Below, piece after piece: positions 25,387 to 34,307 of a stretch of DNA of 64,000 nt (positions within the stretch are counted from its first letter, which is position 1; each line of letters opens with the position of its first letter). The DNA comes from Bacteroidales bacterium. Lineage in GTDB: Bacteria > Bacteroidota > Bacteroidia > Bacteroidales > VadinHA17. The notes below the pieces were generated by a model. That model was not told the origin of the DNA. It did not search any database and saw only the letters and a list, made by a program, of their open reading frames with translations. The position numbers were made by a program, and so were the translations under genes. Where the stretch lies: contig JAJFVL010000004.1 in assembly GCA_021371855.1 (NCBI GenBank), positions 1-64,000 of the forward strand, in the 5' to 3' direction.

Positions 25387-26343
25387 ATGAAGGAAGTAGT
25401 AGCTGGTGTTGACATAGGAGGAACAAATACCGTATTCGGGCTGGTTGACAGAACAGGGAATGTAATATCACAAGGCACCCTTAAGACCGTTGATTACCCG
25501 GAGATCAATAATTTCGTTTCGTCCCTTGTCACAGCCATTCATAATCTGGTGAAAAAAAAGGACGATCTGGAACTGATAGGTATCGGTATCGGAGCACCTA
25601 ATGCTAATTATCATAGAGGTACCATTGAATTTGCGCCGAATCTTGCATGGAAAGGCATAGTTCCTCTTGCTGAACTAATAAGAAAAAAAATTGATGTTCC
25701 GGTAATCCTTACAAATGATGCAAAAGCTGCTGCAATGGGTGAAATGATCTTTGGAGGGGCAAAGAACATGAAGAATTTCATTGTTTTAACTCTTGGAACC
25801 GGTCTTGGCAGCGGTATCGTTATTAACGGGGAAGTGGTTTACGGACACACGGGATTTGCAGGCGAGCTGGGACACACAACAGTTATTCAGGGAGGAAGAG
25901 ATTGCGGTTGCGGGCGTCAGGGGTGTTATGAAACTTATGCATCCGCTTCAGGACTTGTGCGCACTGCTCTTTATATGCTGAGTGAAATGAGAGAAGACAG
26001 CATGTTAAGGGATATCCCTCCTTCAGAATTAACAGCAAAAAAAATTACTGAAGCTGCCGGAAAAAATGATCAGATTGCTATGGAAGCACTGGATTATACC
26101 GCTGAAAATATTGCATTGGGAATAGCTAATGCAATTGCTTTCTCAAGCCCCGAAGCAATATTTTTATTCGGTGGACTGGCACAGGCCGGCGAAATACTTT
26201 TTGAACCGGTAAGAAGCTATGTTGATCAGAAAGTTTTTCCCATTTTTAAGGGGACTGTTAAAATATTGCCATCAGGAGTCTCAGAAAGTAATGCTGCCGT
26301 CCTGGGAGCAGCAGCTCTTGTATGGAATGAAATGATAAAATAA
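25387..26343 (+). CDS. ROK-family sugar kinase, paralogue 1
   Basis: This is a 318-residue cytosolic kinase. It has the ATP-binding phosphate-1 motif GVDIGGTNTVFGLVD (7-21), the ligand loop LTNDAKAAAMGE (catalytic Asp), LTLGTGLGSGIV (phosphate-2) and the ROK zinc motif DCGCGRQGCYETYAS. The usual N-D-A-N is N-D-A-K here. ROK kinases phosphorylate glucose, N-acetylglucosamine, N-acetylmannosamine or related sugars at the 6-OH. It opens a gene run towards the second ROK kinase at 30271. A hairpin at 26371-26394 separates it from the CBM9-like gene, so it may be transcribed partly on its own. Confidence 0.9.
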   Translation: MKEVVAGVDIGGTNTVFGLVDRTGNVISQGTLKTVDYPEINNFVSSLVTAIHNLVKKKDDLELIGIGIGAPNANYHRGTIEFAPNLAWKGIVPLAELIRKKIDVPVILTNDAKAAAMGEMIFGGAKNMKNFIVLTLGTGLGSGIVINGEVVYGHTGFAGELGHTTVIQGGRDCGCGRQGCYETYASASGLVRTALYMLSEMREDSMLRDIPPSELTAKKITEAAGKNDQIAMEALDYTAENIALGIANAIAFSSPEAIFLFGGLAQAGEILFEPVRSYVDQKVFPIFKGTVKILPSGVSESNAAVLGAAALVWNEMIK

Positions 26344-26370
26344 GTTATTTTGATCATGAAACCCACGTGC

Positions 26371-26394
26371 GGTTCTCCCGCCTGGGCGGGAACC
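26371..26394 (+). terminator. GC-rich hairpin after ROK kinase 1
   Basis: GGTTCTCCCGCC and GGCGGGAACC pair with one bulged base around a three-base loop. There is no T tract, so it is either a weak terminator or an RNA-stability element within the operon. Confidence 0.4.
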
Positions 26395-26476
26395 TTAAAC
26401 TAAAAATTATTTACGGATGAATAAAAAATTATTGTAATTTTGGTTCTTTAAGTTCCGAAGTAAAAAAATTCAAGAT

Positions 26477-27130
26477 ATGAAAGTTACAGAAGTAAAAAAA
26501 ATAGAACTTAAAACTGCTTATCCCGGGCTTGAAACAGTTTCAGCAATGATGGATGAACTGAAGGAAAGGATTCAGATCGATACAATTAACTGGAAGGAAT
26601 ACAGTTATAAACCTAAAGTTGAATTATCAGTTGCTTACAGTGATCATGAAATATTTTTGAAATATTATGTAAAAGAAAATTATTTCAAAGCTGAAAAAAC
26701 TGAAGATAATCAGGCGGTTTGTGAAGATTCCTGTGTTGAATTTTTCGTTTCGCCCGAAGATGACGGAATATATTATAACCTGGAATTCAATGGGATCGGA
26801 ACATGCTTGCTGGGGAGCGGGACAGCCAGGGAAAACAGTACCAGAGTTAATCCTGTGATAATTTCAAAAATCAGAAGACTCTCTTCAATTGGGAAAGAAC
26901 CGGTAAGAGAGAAAGAGGGAGAGATTGAGTGGACTATAACAATTGCCGTTCCTTTTAATGTTTTCTTTCATCATAAAATAAAAGAGTTAAAAGGAAAAAC
27001 ATTCAGGGCTAATTTTTACAAATGCGGCGATATGCTTAAGGTTCCTCATTATGTTACATGGAATCCCGTCGGTACGGAAAACCCTGATTACCATCAGCCG
27101 GCATATTTCGGGTTACTCAAATTTATATAA
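26477..27130 (+). CDS. CBM9-like carbohydrate-binding protein, cytosolic
   Basis: This is a 217-residue protein without a signal peptide. It matches the CBM9/DOMON-like carbohydrate-binding fold. ELSVAYSDHEIFLKYYVKEN (beta-strand pair), CEDSCVEFFVSP (the D-S-x-V-E-x-F motif), YYNLEFNGIG and a C-terminal ...YVTWNPVGTENPDYHQPAYF (the W-x-P ... P-D-x-H-x-P-x-x-F/G signature) are all present. Most CBM9 modules are secreted and attached to enzymes; this one stands alone and appears cytosolic. It begins the tight part of the sugar operon, 28 bases before the phosphofructokinase. Function inferred as sugar binding. Confidence 0.75.
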   Translation: MKVTEVKKIELKTAYPGLETVSAMMDELKERIQIDTINWKEYSYKPKVELSVAYSDHEIFLKYYVKENYFKAEKTEDNQAVCEDSCVEFFVSPEDDGIYYNLEFNGIGTCLLGSGTARENSTRVNPVIISKIRRLSSIGKEPVREKEGEIEWTITIAVPFNVFFHHKIKELKGKTFRANFYKCGDMLKVPHYVTWNPVGTENPDYHQPAYFGLLKFI

Positions 27131-27158
27131 GATATTAAACCATAAAACAGAAAATAAA

Positions 27159-28367
27159 ATGATAAAAGGTAATGCACTTATCGGACAATCAGGCGGACCG
27201 ACATCAGTAATTAATTCGAGCCTGGCCGGAGTTATTGAAGCAGCTTTATCTTCATCCTTCATAGGAGATATTTACGGGATGAATTATGGAATTGAAGGAT
27301 TCATGCAGGAAATGTTGTACGATCTTGGCATGCAGCCCCGGAAAGTTATTGAAGGATTACGCCACACTCCATCTTCTGCTTTGGGATCGTCGCGCCACAA
27401 GGTGCAGGAGAGTGATTTTCCGGTCATCCTTAACGTATTGAAAAAATATAATATAAGATATTTTTTCCTTATTGGAGGAAACGACACCATGGATACAATT
27501 CACAGGGTTGAGGCGTATTGCAAGAAGGAAAGATATGATCTTATTGGTATTGGTATTCCCAAAACTGTCGATAATGATCTTTTTGGTACCGACCATACCC
27601 CTGGTTTTGGATCTGCTGCAAAGTCAAATATTCTTAATGTTATGCAGGCCGGAATACTTGCCCGCGATATGCAGAAAGTTGACAAGTTTGTTATTTATCA
27701 GACTGTAGGAAGAGATGCAGGGTGGCTTGCTGCAGCCACTGCACTGGCCAGGAAAAACCCCGACGATGCACCGCATCTTATTTATACTCCGGAATTCAAT
27801 TTTGATCAGGATAAATTCTTAAAAGATGCTGAAAAATGTATTAAAACATATGGTTGGGTTTCTATTGTATGCGGTGAAGGGATAAAATATGCCGATGGAA
27901 CCCCCGTAAGTTCATCGAAGGTAAAAGACAAATTCAATAATGTAGAATTTGGTGCCATGGGTGGAACAAGTGTTGCTATCAGCCTTCACAAGATGATATC
28001 AAGTGAATTGGGATACCGTGGGGAATTCCAGATAACTGAATCATTGATAATGAGCGATTTTGTAAGAGCATCAGCTGTCGATCTCGAAGAAGCATACCAA
28101 TGTGGTGTTGAGGCAATAAGGCTTGCTGAAAAAGAAGAGACCGGAGTTATGGTAAGTATTAAGAGGACTTCAAATAATCCTTATGCCATTGAATTTGGGA
28201 AAGTACCGCTTAAAGACGTTGCTGTATCGGCAAAACCTATGCCATCGGAATATTTCAATAAGGAAGGGAATTTTGTATCTCCCGCATTCATTGATTATGT
28301 AAAACCTCTTATCGGAGATCTTCCTGAGTTTGTCAGACTTGAAAAAAAATTTGCAAAAATTAATTAA
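27159..28367 (+). CDS. pfp: PPi-dependent 6-phosphofructokinase
   Basis: The protein has 402 residues with the start at 27159 (MIKGNALIGQSGGPTSVINS). The longer frame overlaps the upstream gene and is rejected. It has the PFK nucleotide-binding loop GQSGGPT (9-15), GGNDTMDT (106-113) where ATP enzymes have G-G-D-G-S, and PKTVDND (134-140) where ATP enzymes have P-x-T-I-D-N-D with Gly. The Asp and Lys at these two places are the pyrophosphate-type signature. It would phosphorylate fructose-6-phosphate reversibly using PPi. Sitting between a carbohydrate-binding protein and an amino-sugar deacetylase/isomerase pair, it probably closes the operon's route into glycolysis. Confidence 0.9.
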   Translation: MIKGNALIGQSGGPTSVINSSLAGVIEAALSSSFIGDIYGMNYGIEGFMQEMLYDLGMQPRKVIEGLRHTPSSALGSSRHKVQESDFPVILNVLKKYNIRYFFLIGGNDTMDTIHRVEAYCKKERYDLIGIGIPKTVDNDLFGTDHTPGFGSAAKSNILNVMQAGILARDMQKVDKFVIYQTVGRDAGWLAAATALARKNPDDAPHLIYTPEFNFDQDKFLKDAEKCIKTYGWVSIVCGEGIKYADGTPVSSSKVKDKFNNVEFGAMGGTSVAISLHKMISSELGYRGEFQITESLIMSDFVRASAVDLEEAYQCGVEAIRLAEKEETGVMVSIKRTSNNPYAIEFGKVPLKDVAVSAKPMPSEYFNKEGNFVSPAFIDYVKPLIGDLPEFVRLEKKFAKIN

Positions 28368-28378
28368 CACATATAATC

Positions 28379-29146
28379 ATGACTAAATTTAATAAAGTTG
28401 CTTTGTCAATCAATGCTCATCCTGATGATGCTGAATCGTGGAATGCAGGAGTGCTTAAACTTTTGAAAGACAAAGGGTATAAAATTGTGATAGCAACCAT
28501 GACAGGTGGAGATCTGGGCGGCTGTAACATGAATATGGAAGAGACGGCTCGTGTTCGTTTTGAAGAAGCTAAAAAGGCTGCTGCTGTTCTTGATGCAGAA
28601 TATTATTCAATGGGAGGAACAGACGGATTCCTTTACGATACAAAAGAACTTCGTCTGAAAGTAATATCCCTGATAAGGAAAGTTCAGGCCGGAGTTATTT
28701 TCACGCATCTCGTAAATGATTATCATTCCGATCACAGAACCACAGCTGCTATTGTTGAAGCCGCTGCAATGGTTTCGTCGCTGGATCCTGTCCCTGTAAA
28801 AGAAAAACCTGTTGAAGTAACACCATTGCTTTATCACTCATCCCCTCTGACTCTTAGCGATCCATTGGGATCACAGTTGGTTCCCCCTCATTTCTATGTC
28901 GATGTAACTTCGGTTATGGAGACGAAAAGGAAAATGCTCGAATGCCATGTCTCACAGATCGATCTTATGAAACATATGCATAAGATTGATGATTTCTTCG
29001 GGTATGTGGTTGAAGGAAACCGCAATTATGGAAAGATGGTCGGAGTTGATTATGCTGAAGTATACTGGCAGCATATCGGCGGCGGATTCCAGAAGGATCC
29101 GCAGGTTCAAAATGACCTTTCGGAATTTCTTATAAATAAAAAGTAA
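28379..29146 (+). CDS. PIG-L family N-deacetylase, cytosolic
   Basis: This is a 255-residue protein with the PIG-L zinc site: AHPDDAE (13-19) and HSDHR (116-120). MTGGDLGG and MGGTDGFLY complete the family pattern. There is no signal peptide, so the substrate is intracellular. Related enzymes remove the acetyl group from N-acetylglucosamine-type compounds, and some act as NagA substitutes. It starts 11 bases after the PFK gene and stops 5 bases before the SIS gene, so it is certainly co-transcribed. The substrate is inferred as an N-acetyl-hexosamine phosphate. Confidence 0.9.
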   Translation: MTKFNKVALSINAHPDDAESWNAGVLKLLKDKGYKIVIATMTGGDLGGCNMNMEETARVRFEEAKKAAAVLDAEYYSMGGTDGFLYDTKELRLKVISLIRKVQAGVIFTHLVNDYHSDHRTTAAIVEAAAMVSSLDPVPVKEKPVEVTPLLYHSSPLTLSDPLGSQLVPPHFYVDVTSVMETKRKMLECHVSQIDLMKHMHKIDDFFGYVVEGNRNYGKMVGVDYAEVYWQHIGGGFQKDPQVQNDLSEFLINKK

Positions 29147-29151
29147 AAATC

Positions 29152-30168
29152 ATGAATTTAAAGGAAGTAAAATACAACAAGTACGCTCTGGTTAAGGAGA
29201 TGATGGAAACACCTGAAATCATTAAATCCTTTAAACCAGAGGCTGCAGCAAAATTTGCTGAGAAAGTCAAATCAGAAAAGGGATTGTTTCTGACAGGAGA
29301 AGGAAGCAGCAGAATTTTCCCGGCCAAAAGAGCAATCAGTTCATTGCTTAAGAAAAATTTTACATTTCCTGTAATGACAGATGGCAGTACTCAGGCTGAA
29401 GAATATGATCTGAAAGATTTAGCTGTCTTTGCTGCCTCAAATTCAGGACAGACAAAAGAGGTTGTCAGGCTCACGAGTAAACTGAAAAAACAAAAACATC
29501 CCGCTGTTTTTGGTCTTACAGCAAACAAGAACACCAAGCTGGAAGAAATAGTCCACAGTACACATATTCTGAATTGTGGTAAAGAGGATGCAGTAGCAGC
29601 TACCAAGTCAGTAATTGAACAGGGCCTTTTCTATGATGCTCTTCTCCGAATGATGCACGGCGAAAAGATGGAAGGTCTGAAAGAGCTTGCTGAAAAAACC
29701 GAACAGGCTCTCACACTGAAAATAGATGCCGGTATAACAGAAATCATTAAGAAAGCAAGCATCATCTATTTTGCAGGCAGGAATAATGGTGTTGCCGAGG
29801 AACTGGCTCTTAAGACTAACGAGATAACAAGAAAAAAATCGGCTTATCTCGAAGGAACATTTGCTGTTCACGGAATTGAAGAAGTTATGGACAAACATGA
29901 AGTTGTGATCTGGGTTGAGCCATTCGCTTCTGAAGAGGAAAAATTCAATGAATGCCTTGTAAAAGGAGTAGGGTTGAATATTATTGCCGTATCAACGAAG
30001 AAAACGATATTCCCGACAATTATTATTCCTGACGGTGGTCAATATGCTGAATATGTTCAGCTGGCAGCAGGCTGGAATATTCTTGTTGAGACTGGTATTT
30101 CGCTCGGTATCAATCTTGATAAACCTACCAGGGCAAGAAAAGTAGGCAACGAATATATACCTGAATAA
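29152..30168 (+). CDS. SIS-domain sugar isomerase/deaminase
   Basis: This is a 338-residue protein with two SIS domains. The first contains FLTGEGSSRIFPAKRAI (sugar-phosphate loop) and AASNSGQTKEVV (the S-x-S-G-x-T loop in variant form). The second begins at IIYFAGRNNGVAEELALKTN (about residues 203-222). The arrangement resembles the C-terminal isomerase half of GlmS and the AgaS/FrlB-type deaminases. In context it would convert the glucosamine-6-phosphate or similar made by the deacetylase to fructose-6-phosphate and ammonia. No glutaminase domain is present. The exact sugar is not shown by the sequence. Confidence 0.85.
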   Translation: MNLKEVKYNKYALVKEMMETPEIIKSFKPEAAAKFAEKVKSEKGLFLTGEGSSRIFPAKRAISSLLKKNFTFPVMTDGSTQAEEYDLKDLAVFAASNSGQTKEVVRLTSKLKKQKHPAVFGLTANKNTKLEEIVHSTHILNCGKEDAVAATKSVIEQGLFYDALLRMMHGEKMEGLKELAEKTEQALTLKIDAGITEIIKKASIIYFAGRNNGVAEELALKTNEITRKKSAYLEGTFAVHGIEEVMDKHEVVIWVEPFASEEEKFNECLVKGVGLNIIAVSTKKTIFPTIIIPDGGQYAEYVQLAAGWNILVETGISLGINLDKPTRARKVGNEYIPE

Positions 30169-30181
30169 TAACTTTTGAGAC

Positions 30182-30211
30182 AGCCTTTTACGCAAAAACA
30201 CGTAAAAGGCT
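30182..30211 (+). terminator. Hairpin between the SIS gene and ROK kinase 2
   Basis: AGCCTTTTACG and CGTAAAAGGCT form a perfect 11-bp stem around an 8-base A-rich loop. No T tract follows, so it may be a processing or stability element rather than a full terminator. Confidence 0.5.
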
Positions 30212-30270
30212 ATCAATAATAAATTTGTAAATGCTATATTTACAGGTATAAACTATAATTGCCTAAAATT

Positions 30271-31248
30271 ATGGAAAAGAAAAAGATCGCCATAGGCGTA
30301 GATCTTGGAGGTACAAATACGGTTTTTGGTTTTGTCGACAGGGAAGGGAATATTCTTGGGGAAGGCAAATTAAAGACCTGTGAATATGATGAAATTGAAG
30401 TATTTGTAGCAGCTTTGTATGAAAAGATACAGGTTACAGGCCAGAAAATCGGGAATGGTATTGAAGTAGTTGGCTATGGTATTGGTGCCCCAATGGGGAA
30501 CATAAACAAAGGGACGATAGAACATGCCGCAGATCTGCCATGGAAGGGAATAGTGCCTCTTGCCGATCTTTTTAACAGACATACAGACCTTCCTGTAATT
30601 GTAACCAATGATGCAAATGCAGCAGCTGTTGGAGAGATGATATACGGTGGTGCCAAAGGGATGAAAAACTTTGTGGTTATTACTCTTGGTACAGGTTTGG
30701 GTAGCGGATTTGTTATTGACGGGAAGCTTGTATACGGACATGACGGATTTGCAGGTGAAATAGGGCATACTGCTATACGGCCCGGAGCCTCTAACCGCGA
30801 TTGCGGTTGTGGAAGGAAAGGTTGCCTCGAAACATATGTCTCTGCCACAGGGCTTAAAAGATCACTGTTAAAGATTATGGCCGACAGTATCCAGCCAAGT
30901 GAACTGAGAAAGTATAGTTTTGATGAGCTTGATTCAAAAATAATTTACGATGCAGCAAAAAAAGGAGATTATATTGCAAACAGAGCATTTACTCATACTG
31001 GCAGGATGCTTGGATTCAAACTTGCGGACGTAGTGGCACATACCAATCCCGAAGCAATATTTCTTTTTGGAGGACTTGCCAATGCTGAAGATCTGATTTT
31101 TGAACCTGCAAAAGAATACATGGAGGAAAACCTGCTTCATATTTACAAAGGAAAAGTAAAACTTCTCAAGTCGGAACTGACAACAAAGAATGCAGCAGTT
31201 CTTGGAGCCAGTTCACTCATCTGGTCAATTGAGGAATCAAATTCGTAA
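30271..31248 (+). CDS. ROK-family sugar kinase, paralogue 2
   Basis: The protein has 325 residues from the ATG at 30271 (MEKKKIAIGVDLGGTNTVFG). A TTG four codons earlier is possible but unnecessary. It carries the phosphate-1 motif GVDLGGTNTVFGFVD, the catalytic loop VTNDANAAAVGE (here with the canonical N-D-A-N), ITLGTGLGSGFV and the zinc motif DCGCGRKGCLETYVS. It is a close relative of the kinase at 25387-26343 along its whole length, so the two arose by duplication. The different Asn/Lys in the catalytic loop and different loops suggest distinct sugars. Its end lies 16 bases before a small membrane-protein gene. Confidence 0.9.
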   Translation: MEKKKIAIGVDLGGTNTVFGFVDREGNILGEGKLKTCEYDEIEVFVAALYEKIQVTGQKIGNGIEVVGYGIGAPMGNINKGTIEHAADLPWKGIVPLADLFNRHTDLPVIVTNDANAAAVGEMIYGGAKGMKNFVVITLGTGLGSGFVIDGKLVYGHDGFAGEIGHTAIRPGASNRDCGCGRKGCLETYVSATGLKRSLLKIMADSIQPSELRKYSFDELDSKIIYDAAKKGDYIANRAFTHTGRMLGFKLADVVAHTNPEAIFLFGGLANAEDLIFEPAKEYMEENLLHIYKGKVKLLKSELTTKNAAVLGASSLIWSIEESNS

Positions 31249-31264
31249 ATTAATGCTTGAAGTT

Positions 31265-31651
31265 ATGGCCAACTTCAATGAGATACTCAATTATTTTCTT
31301 GGGATTGTTTTTATTATTATTATCTTTTCACTTGCATACGCTTATCTGAAACCGCACCTGCTTCATAAACGCAGACCGGTTTCGACCTTGCTTCTTAAAA
31401 CCAGCTATCTTCTTTATCTTTTAGTGCTTTTAATAATTGTATATCTGTCAGCTCTGGTAAACGGTGGTCTGGAAAAAGTATTCTTCGGGATAGAATTTTT
31501 TGCCTTCCTGGTTGTCCTTTTTGTTCCAACAATTGGGATTTTTGCCCGTAAATTAGGGCAGTTCAGCAAGAAAAGAGAAGGTTATAATTATTTTTTTACT
31601 GGTGTAAATTGCATTTCGATAGTGGCAATTCTTGTTATGTATTTCATTTAA
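31265..31651 (+). CDS. Small membrane protein of unknown function
   Basis: The protein has 128 residues if started at MANFNEILNYFLG; an ATG at 31253 is an alternative. The longer frame overlaps the ROK gene and is rejected. It holds three to four hydrophobic helices: IVFIIIIFSLAYAYL, SYLLYLLVLLIIVYLSAL, FFAFLVVLFVPTIGIFA, and a last one at the C-terminus. No family is recognised. It follows ROK kinase 2 closely and may be the last gene of that transcript. Confidence 0.6.
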   Translation: MANFNEILNYFLGIVFIIIIFSLAYAYLKPHLLHKRRPVSTLLLKTSYLLYLLVLLIIVYLSALVNGGLEKVFFGIEFFAFLVVLFVPTIGIFARKLGQFSKKREGYNYFFTGVNCISIVAILVMYFI

Positions 31652-31753
31652 TACAGGATCGTTTCCGTTTTTAACTCTATTTAAAAAAGGATATTATCGG
31701 ATCAATAGTTCCTGACGAAATTATAACTTTACAAAAGATTTAAAAACATAAAT

Positions 31754-33406
31754 ATGATTCAGGAACGTCTAATCGGGTATATTGAAAAAAGTATAAAACA
31801 AAACTGGGAAATTGAAGCTTTATCGAACTATAAGGAAAAAGGTTATTCCTACAATGAGATTGCAGAGAAGATATTAAAGTGGCATATACTTTTTAAAAAT
31901 TCAGGGATTACTGAAGGAGATAAAATTGCCCTTGTTGGGAAAAACTCGGCAAACTGGTGCATTACATATCTTGCAACAGTTACTAACGGAAGCGTCATTG
32001 TCCCCATTCTTCCTGATTTCAAACCAGAAGATCTGACAAATATTATCAATCATTCAGATTCAAAGCTGCTCATTGTTGATGATAAGATATATGAGACTTT
32101 AGATATTAAAAAGATGCCGGAGATAGCAGGTGTTTTTTCTCTGGATGATTTCCGGCTTATTGTATCTGTAATTCCCGGTATTAAAGAGATTTGTGCGTCA
32201 GTTGAAGAAGAATATTTAAAAGCATATCCAGCCCTTAAACCAGAAGATATAAAGTTTTCTGATATTCCAAATGATCGTTTGGCTGTTTTAAGTTACACTT
32301 CAGGAACAACAGGCTTTTCAAAAGGAGTAATGTTGTCTCATAACTCTCTTGCATGCAACATCCGGTATGCACAGGCTAATATGCCCCTGAAACCGGGTGA
32401 TCCTCTTGTATCATTCCTGCCACTTGCTCATACATACGGATGTGCATTTGAATTCCTTTTCCCGTTTACATTTGGATGTCATATCACAATTTTGACAAAA
32501 ACTCCGTCGCCACAGATTATTCTTCAGGCATTCAATGAGATAAGACCAAGACTTATCTTGTCGGTTCCCCTTGTGATAGAGAAAATATTCAAAAAACAGC
32601 TTTTACCGGTTATCAGCAAACCAACTATGAAAATTATGCTTGCTATCCCCGGTCTGAATAAGATACTTTATAGAAAGATAAATAAAAAGTTGACCGATTC
32701 ATTCGGAGGGCGGTTTAAAGAGGTTGTTATTGGCGGAGCTGCATTTAATGCAGATGCAGAAAGATTCTTCCGGAAGATAGGATTCAGATTTACTGTTGGT
32801 TACGGCATGACTGAATGCGGACCGCTTATTGCTTATTCTTCGTGGAATACAACAAAGCTTGGTGCATCGGGCAGATCGGTCGACACACTTGAAGTCAGGA
32901 TTGACTCTCCTGATCAAATGCACATTATTGGCGAGATCCTGATTAAAGGAGAAAATATAATGGATGGATATTATAAGAATGAAAAAGCAACCAGCGAAAT
33001 AATAGACTCTAATGGCTGGATGCACTCCGGCGACTGTGGTATAATCGATAAGGATGGCAATATTTTTATAAAAGGAAGAAGTAAAACCATGATACTCGGA
33101 CCCTCAGGTGAAAATATATATCCTGAAGAAATAGAATCAATTATAAACAATAAAGATTATATCGTTGAATCTCTGGTTATTTTAGAAGAAAACAAACTGA
33201 TCGGGCTGATATTTCCCGATTATGAAATGGTGAAGAGAGACAATATTTCAGATGAACAGCTTATCGCTATTCTGGACCAGACAAGAAAAGAGGTTAATGA
33301 CCGGCTCCCAAAATTCATGGCAGTAACTAAATTCAGGATAAACCCCGAAGAGTTTATAAAAACCCCGAAAAGGAGTATTAAGAGATTTTTATATACAAAA
33401 GAGTGA
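31754..33406 (+). CDS. AMP-forming acyl-CoA synthetase
   Basis: This is a 550-residue member of the ANL adenylate-forming superfamily. The P-loop-like motif LSYTSGTTGFSKGVMLSH (A3) lies near residues 180-200. Further elements are VGYGMTECGPLIAYSS (A5), MHSGDCGIIDKDGNIFIKGR (A7/A8) and the hinge GRSKTMILGPSGENIYPEEI. The C-terminal lysine is in FIKTPKRSIKRF. The overall pattern is that of long-chain fatty acid-CoA ligases (FadD-like) of Bacteroidota. It activates a carboxylic acid via an acyl-adenylate. The gene stands alone. The chain length of the substrate is not determined. Confidence 0.9.
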   Translation: MIQERLIGYIEKSIKQNWEIEALSNYKEKGYSYNEIAEKILKWHILFKNSGITEGDKIALVGKNSANWCITYLATVTNGSVIVPILPDFKPEDLTNIINHSDSKLLIVDDKIYETLDIKKMPEIAGVFSLDDFRLIVSVIPGIKEICASVEEEYLKAYPALKPEDIKFSDIPNDRLAVLSYTSGTTGFSKGVMLSHNSLACNIRYAQANMPLKPGDPLVSFLPLAHTYGCAFEFLFPFTFGCHITILTKTPSPQIILQAFNEIRPRLILSVPLVIEKIFKKQLLPVISKPTMKIMLAIPGLNKILYRKINKKLTDSFGGRFKEVVIGGAAFNADAERFFRKIGFRFTVGYGMTECGPLIAYSSWNTTKLGASGRSVDTLEVRIDSPDQMHIIGEILIKGENIMDGYYKNEKATSEIIDSNGWMHSGDCGIIDKDGNIFIKGRSKTMILGPSGENIYPEEIESIINNKDYIVESLVILEENKLIGLIFPDYEMVKRDNISDEQLIAILDQTRKEVNDRLPKFMAVTKFRINPEEFIKTPKRSIKRFLYTKE

Positions 33407-33415
33407 CCCTTTTAA

Positions 33416-33545
33416 CCTCCATCCCCCTCCGACACTTCTGATGCTTCGGTCAGGATCTTTGATTCGGTCGGCGCAGACCTGAAGGGGGGTTAAGATTCAA
33501 AACACAGTTGAATCCCGCCTTGCGGGACAGGGGGGGATGAAAAGA
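33416..33545. repeat. GC-rich intergenic palindromic stretch
   Basis: Between the ligase and ispD lies a C-rich arm (CCTCCATCCCCCTCC). It is followed by GGGGGG-TTAA, the small hairpin TCCCGC-CTT-GCGGGA and GGGGGGGATG. The outer arms (CATCCCCC / GGGGGGATG) can pair. It contrasts with the AT-rich surroundings and looks like a dispersed intergenic element; no other full copy was found in the window. Confidence 0.4.
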
Positions 33546-33589
33546 AGGAAGAAAGGTAAGCAAAGGAGAAGGAATAAATTTCTTAAAAT

Positions 33590-34261
33590 ATGGAACTGTA
33601 CGTATTAATTGTGGCAGGAGGTAGCGGGAAACGTATGGGAGCAGAAATTCCCAAACAATTTCTTGAATTGGCCGGGAAACCAGTGCTGATGCATACAATT
33701 GAACGATTCAAATTATTCAATGATGCAATAGAAATAATAGCAGTTCTTCCTGAAAACCAGCTCAGGCATTGGATTGAGCTACAGAAGAAATACTCTTTCA
33801 CGATTCCCCACACGCTTGTCAAAGGTGGTTCTTCGAGGTTCTTTTCAGTAAGGAACGGTCTGAAGTTTGTTAATGTCCCGGGTCTGGTTGCAATTCATGA
33901 CGGAGTAAGACCCTTTATAAGCATCGATACTATCAGAAGATGTTTCGAAACAGCAGAAAAACTTGGGAATGCTGTTCCTGTTATTCCTTGTTTGGAGTCT
34001 TTAAGAATATTGAATAATCAGGGAAGTTCGCCTATTAACAGGCTACTGGTGAAACAGGTTCAGACGCCGCAGGTATTCAGGGCTGATCTTATCAAGAAGG
34101 CATATCTGCAGAACTACCTACCGGAATTTACTGATGATGCCACTGTTCTTGAAAAAACAGGGGAGAAGATTAATCTTGTAGAAGGAAACAGAGAAAATAT
34201 TAAAATAACAACGCCCGAAGATCTTCTTATTTCTTCTGCCCTTCTGCCTACAATTTCTTAG
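33590..34261 (+). CDS. ispD: 2-C-methyl-D-erythritol 4-phosphate cytidylyltransferase
   Basis: This is a 223-residue enzyme of the MEP isoprenoid pathway, transferring CMP from CTP to methylerythritol 4-phosphate. The N-terminal nucleotide loop is LIVAGGSGKRMGAEIPKQF (G-G-x-G-x-R-M with the essential Lys). The other conserved elements are VLMHTIERF, AIHDGVRPFIS (the D-x-V-R-P signature) and the C-terminal VEGNRENIKITTPEDL. The length fits IspD exactly. No ispF fusion or neighbour is seen. Certain by family pattern. Confidence 0.95.
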   Translation: MELYVLIVAGGSGKRMGAEIPKQFLELAGKPVLMHTIERFKLFNDAIEIIAVLPENQLRHWIELQKKYSFTIPHTLVKGGSSRFFSVRNGLKFVNVPGLVAIHDGVRPFISIDTIRRCFETAEKLGNAVPVIPCLESLRILNNQGSSPINRLLVKQVQTPQVFRADLIKKAYLQNYLPEFTDDATVLEKTGEKINLVEGNRENIKITTPEDLLISSALLPTIS

Positions 34262-34307
34262 CAGCCAAGGTAGTTAGTGTTTGCATTAAATTTAATAATC
34301 ATTAATA

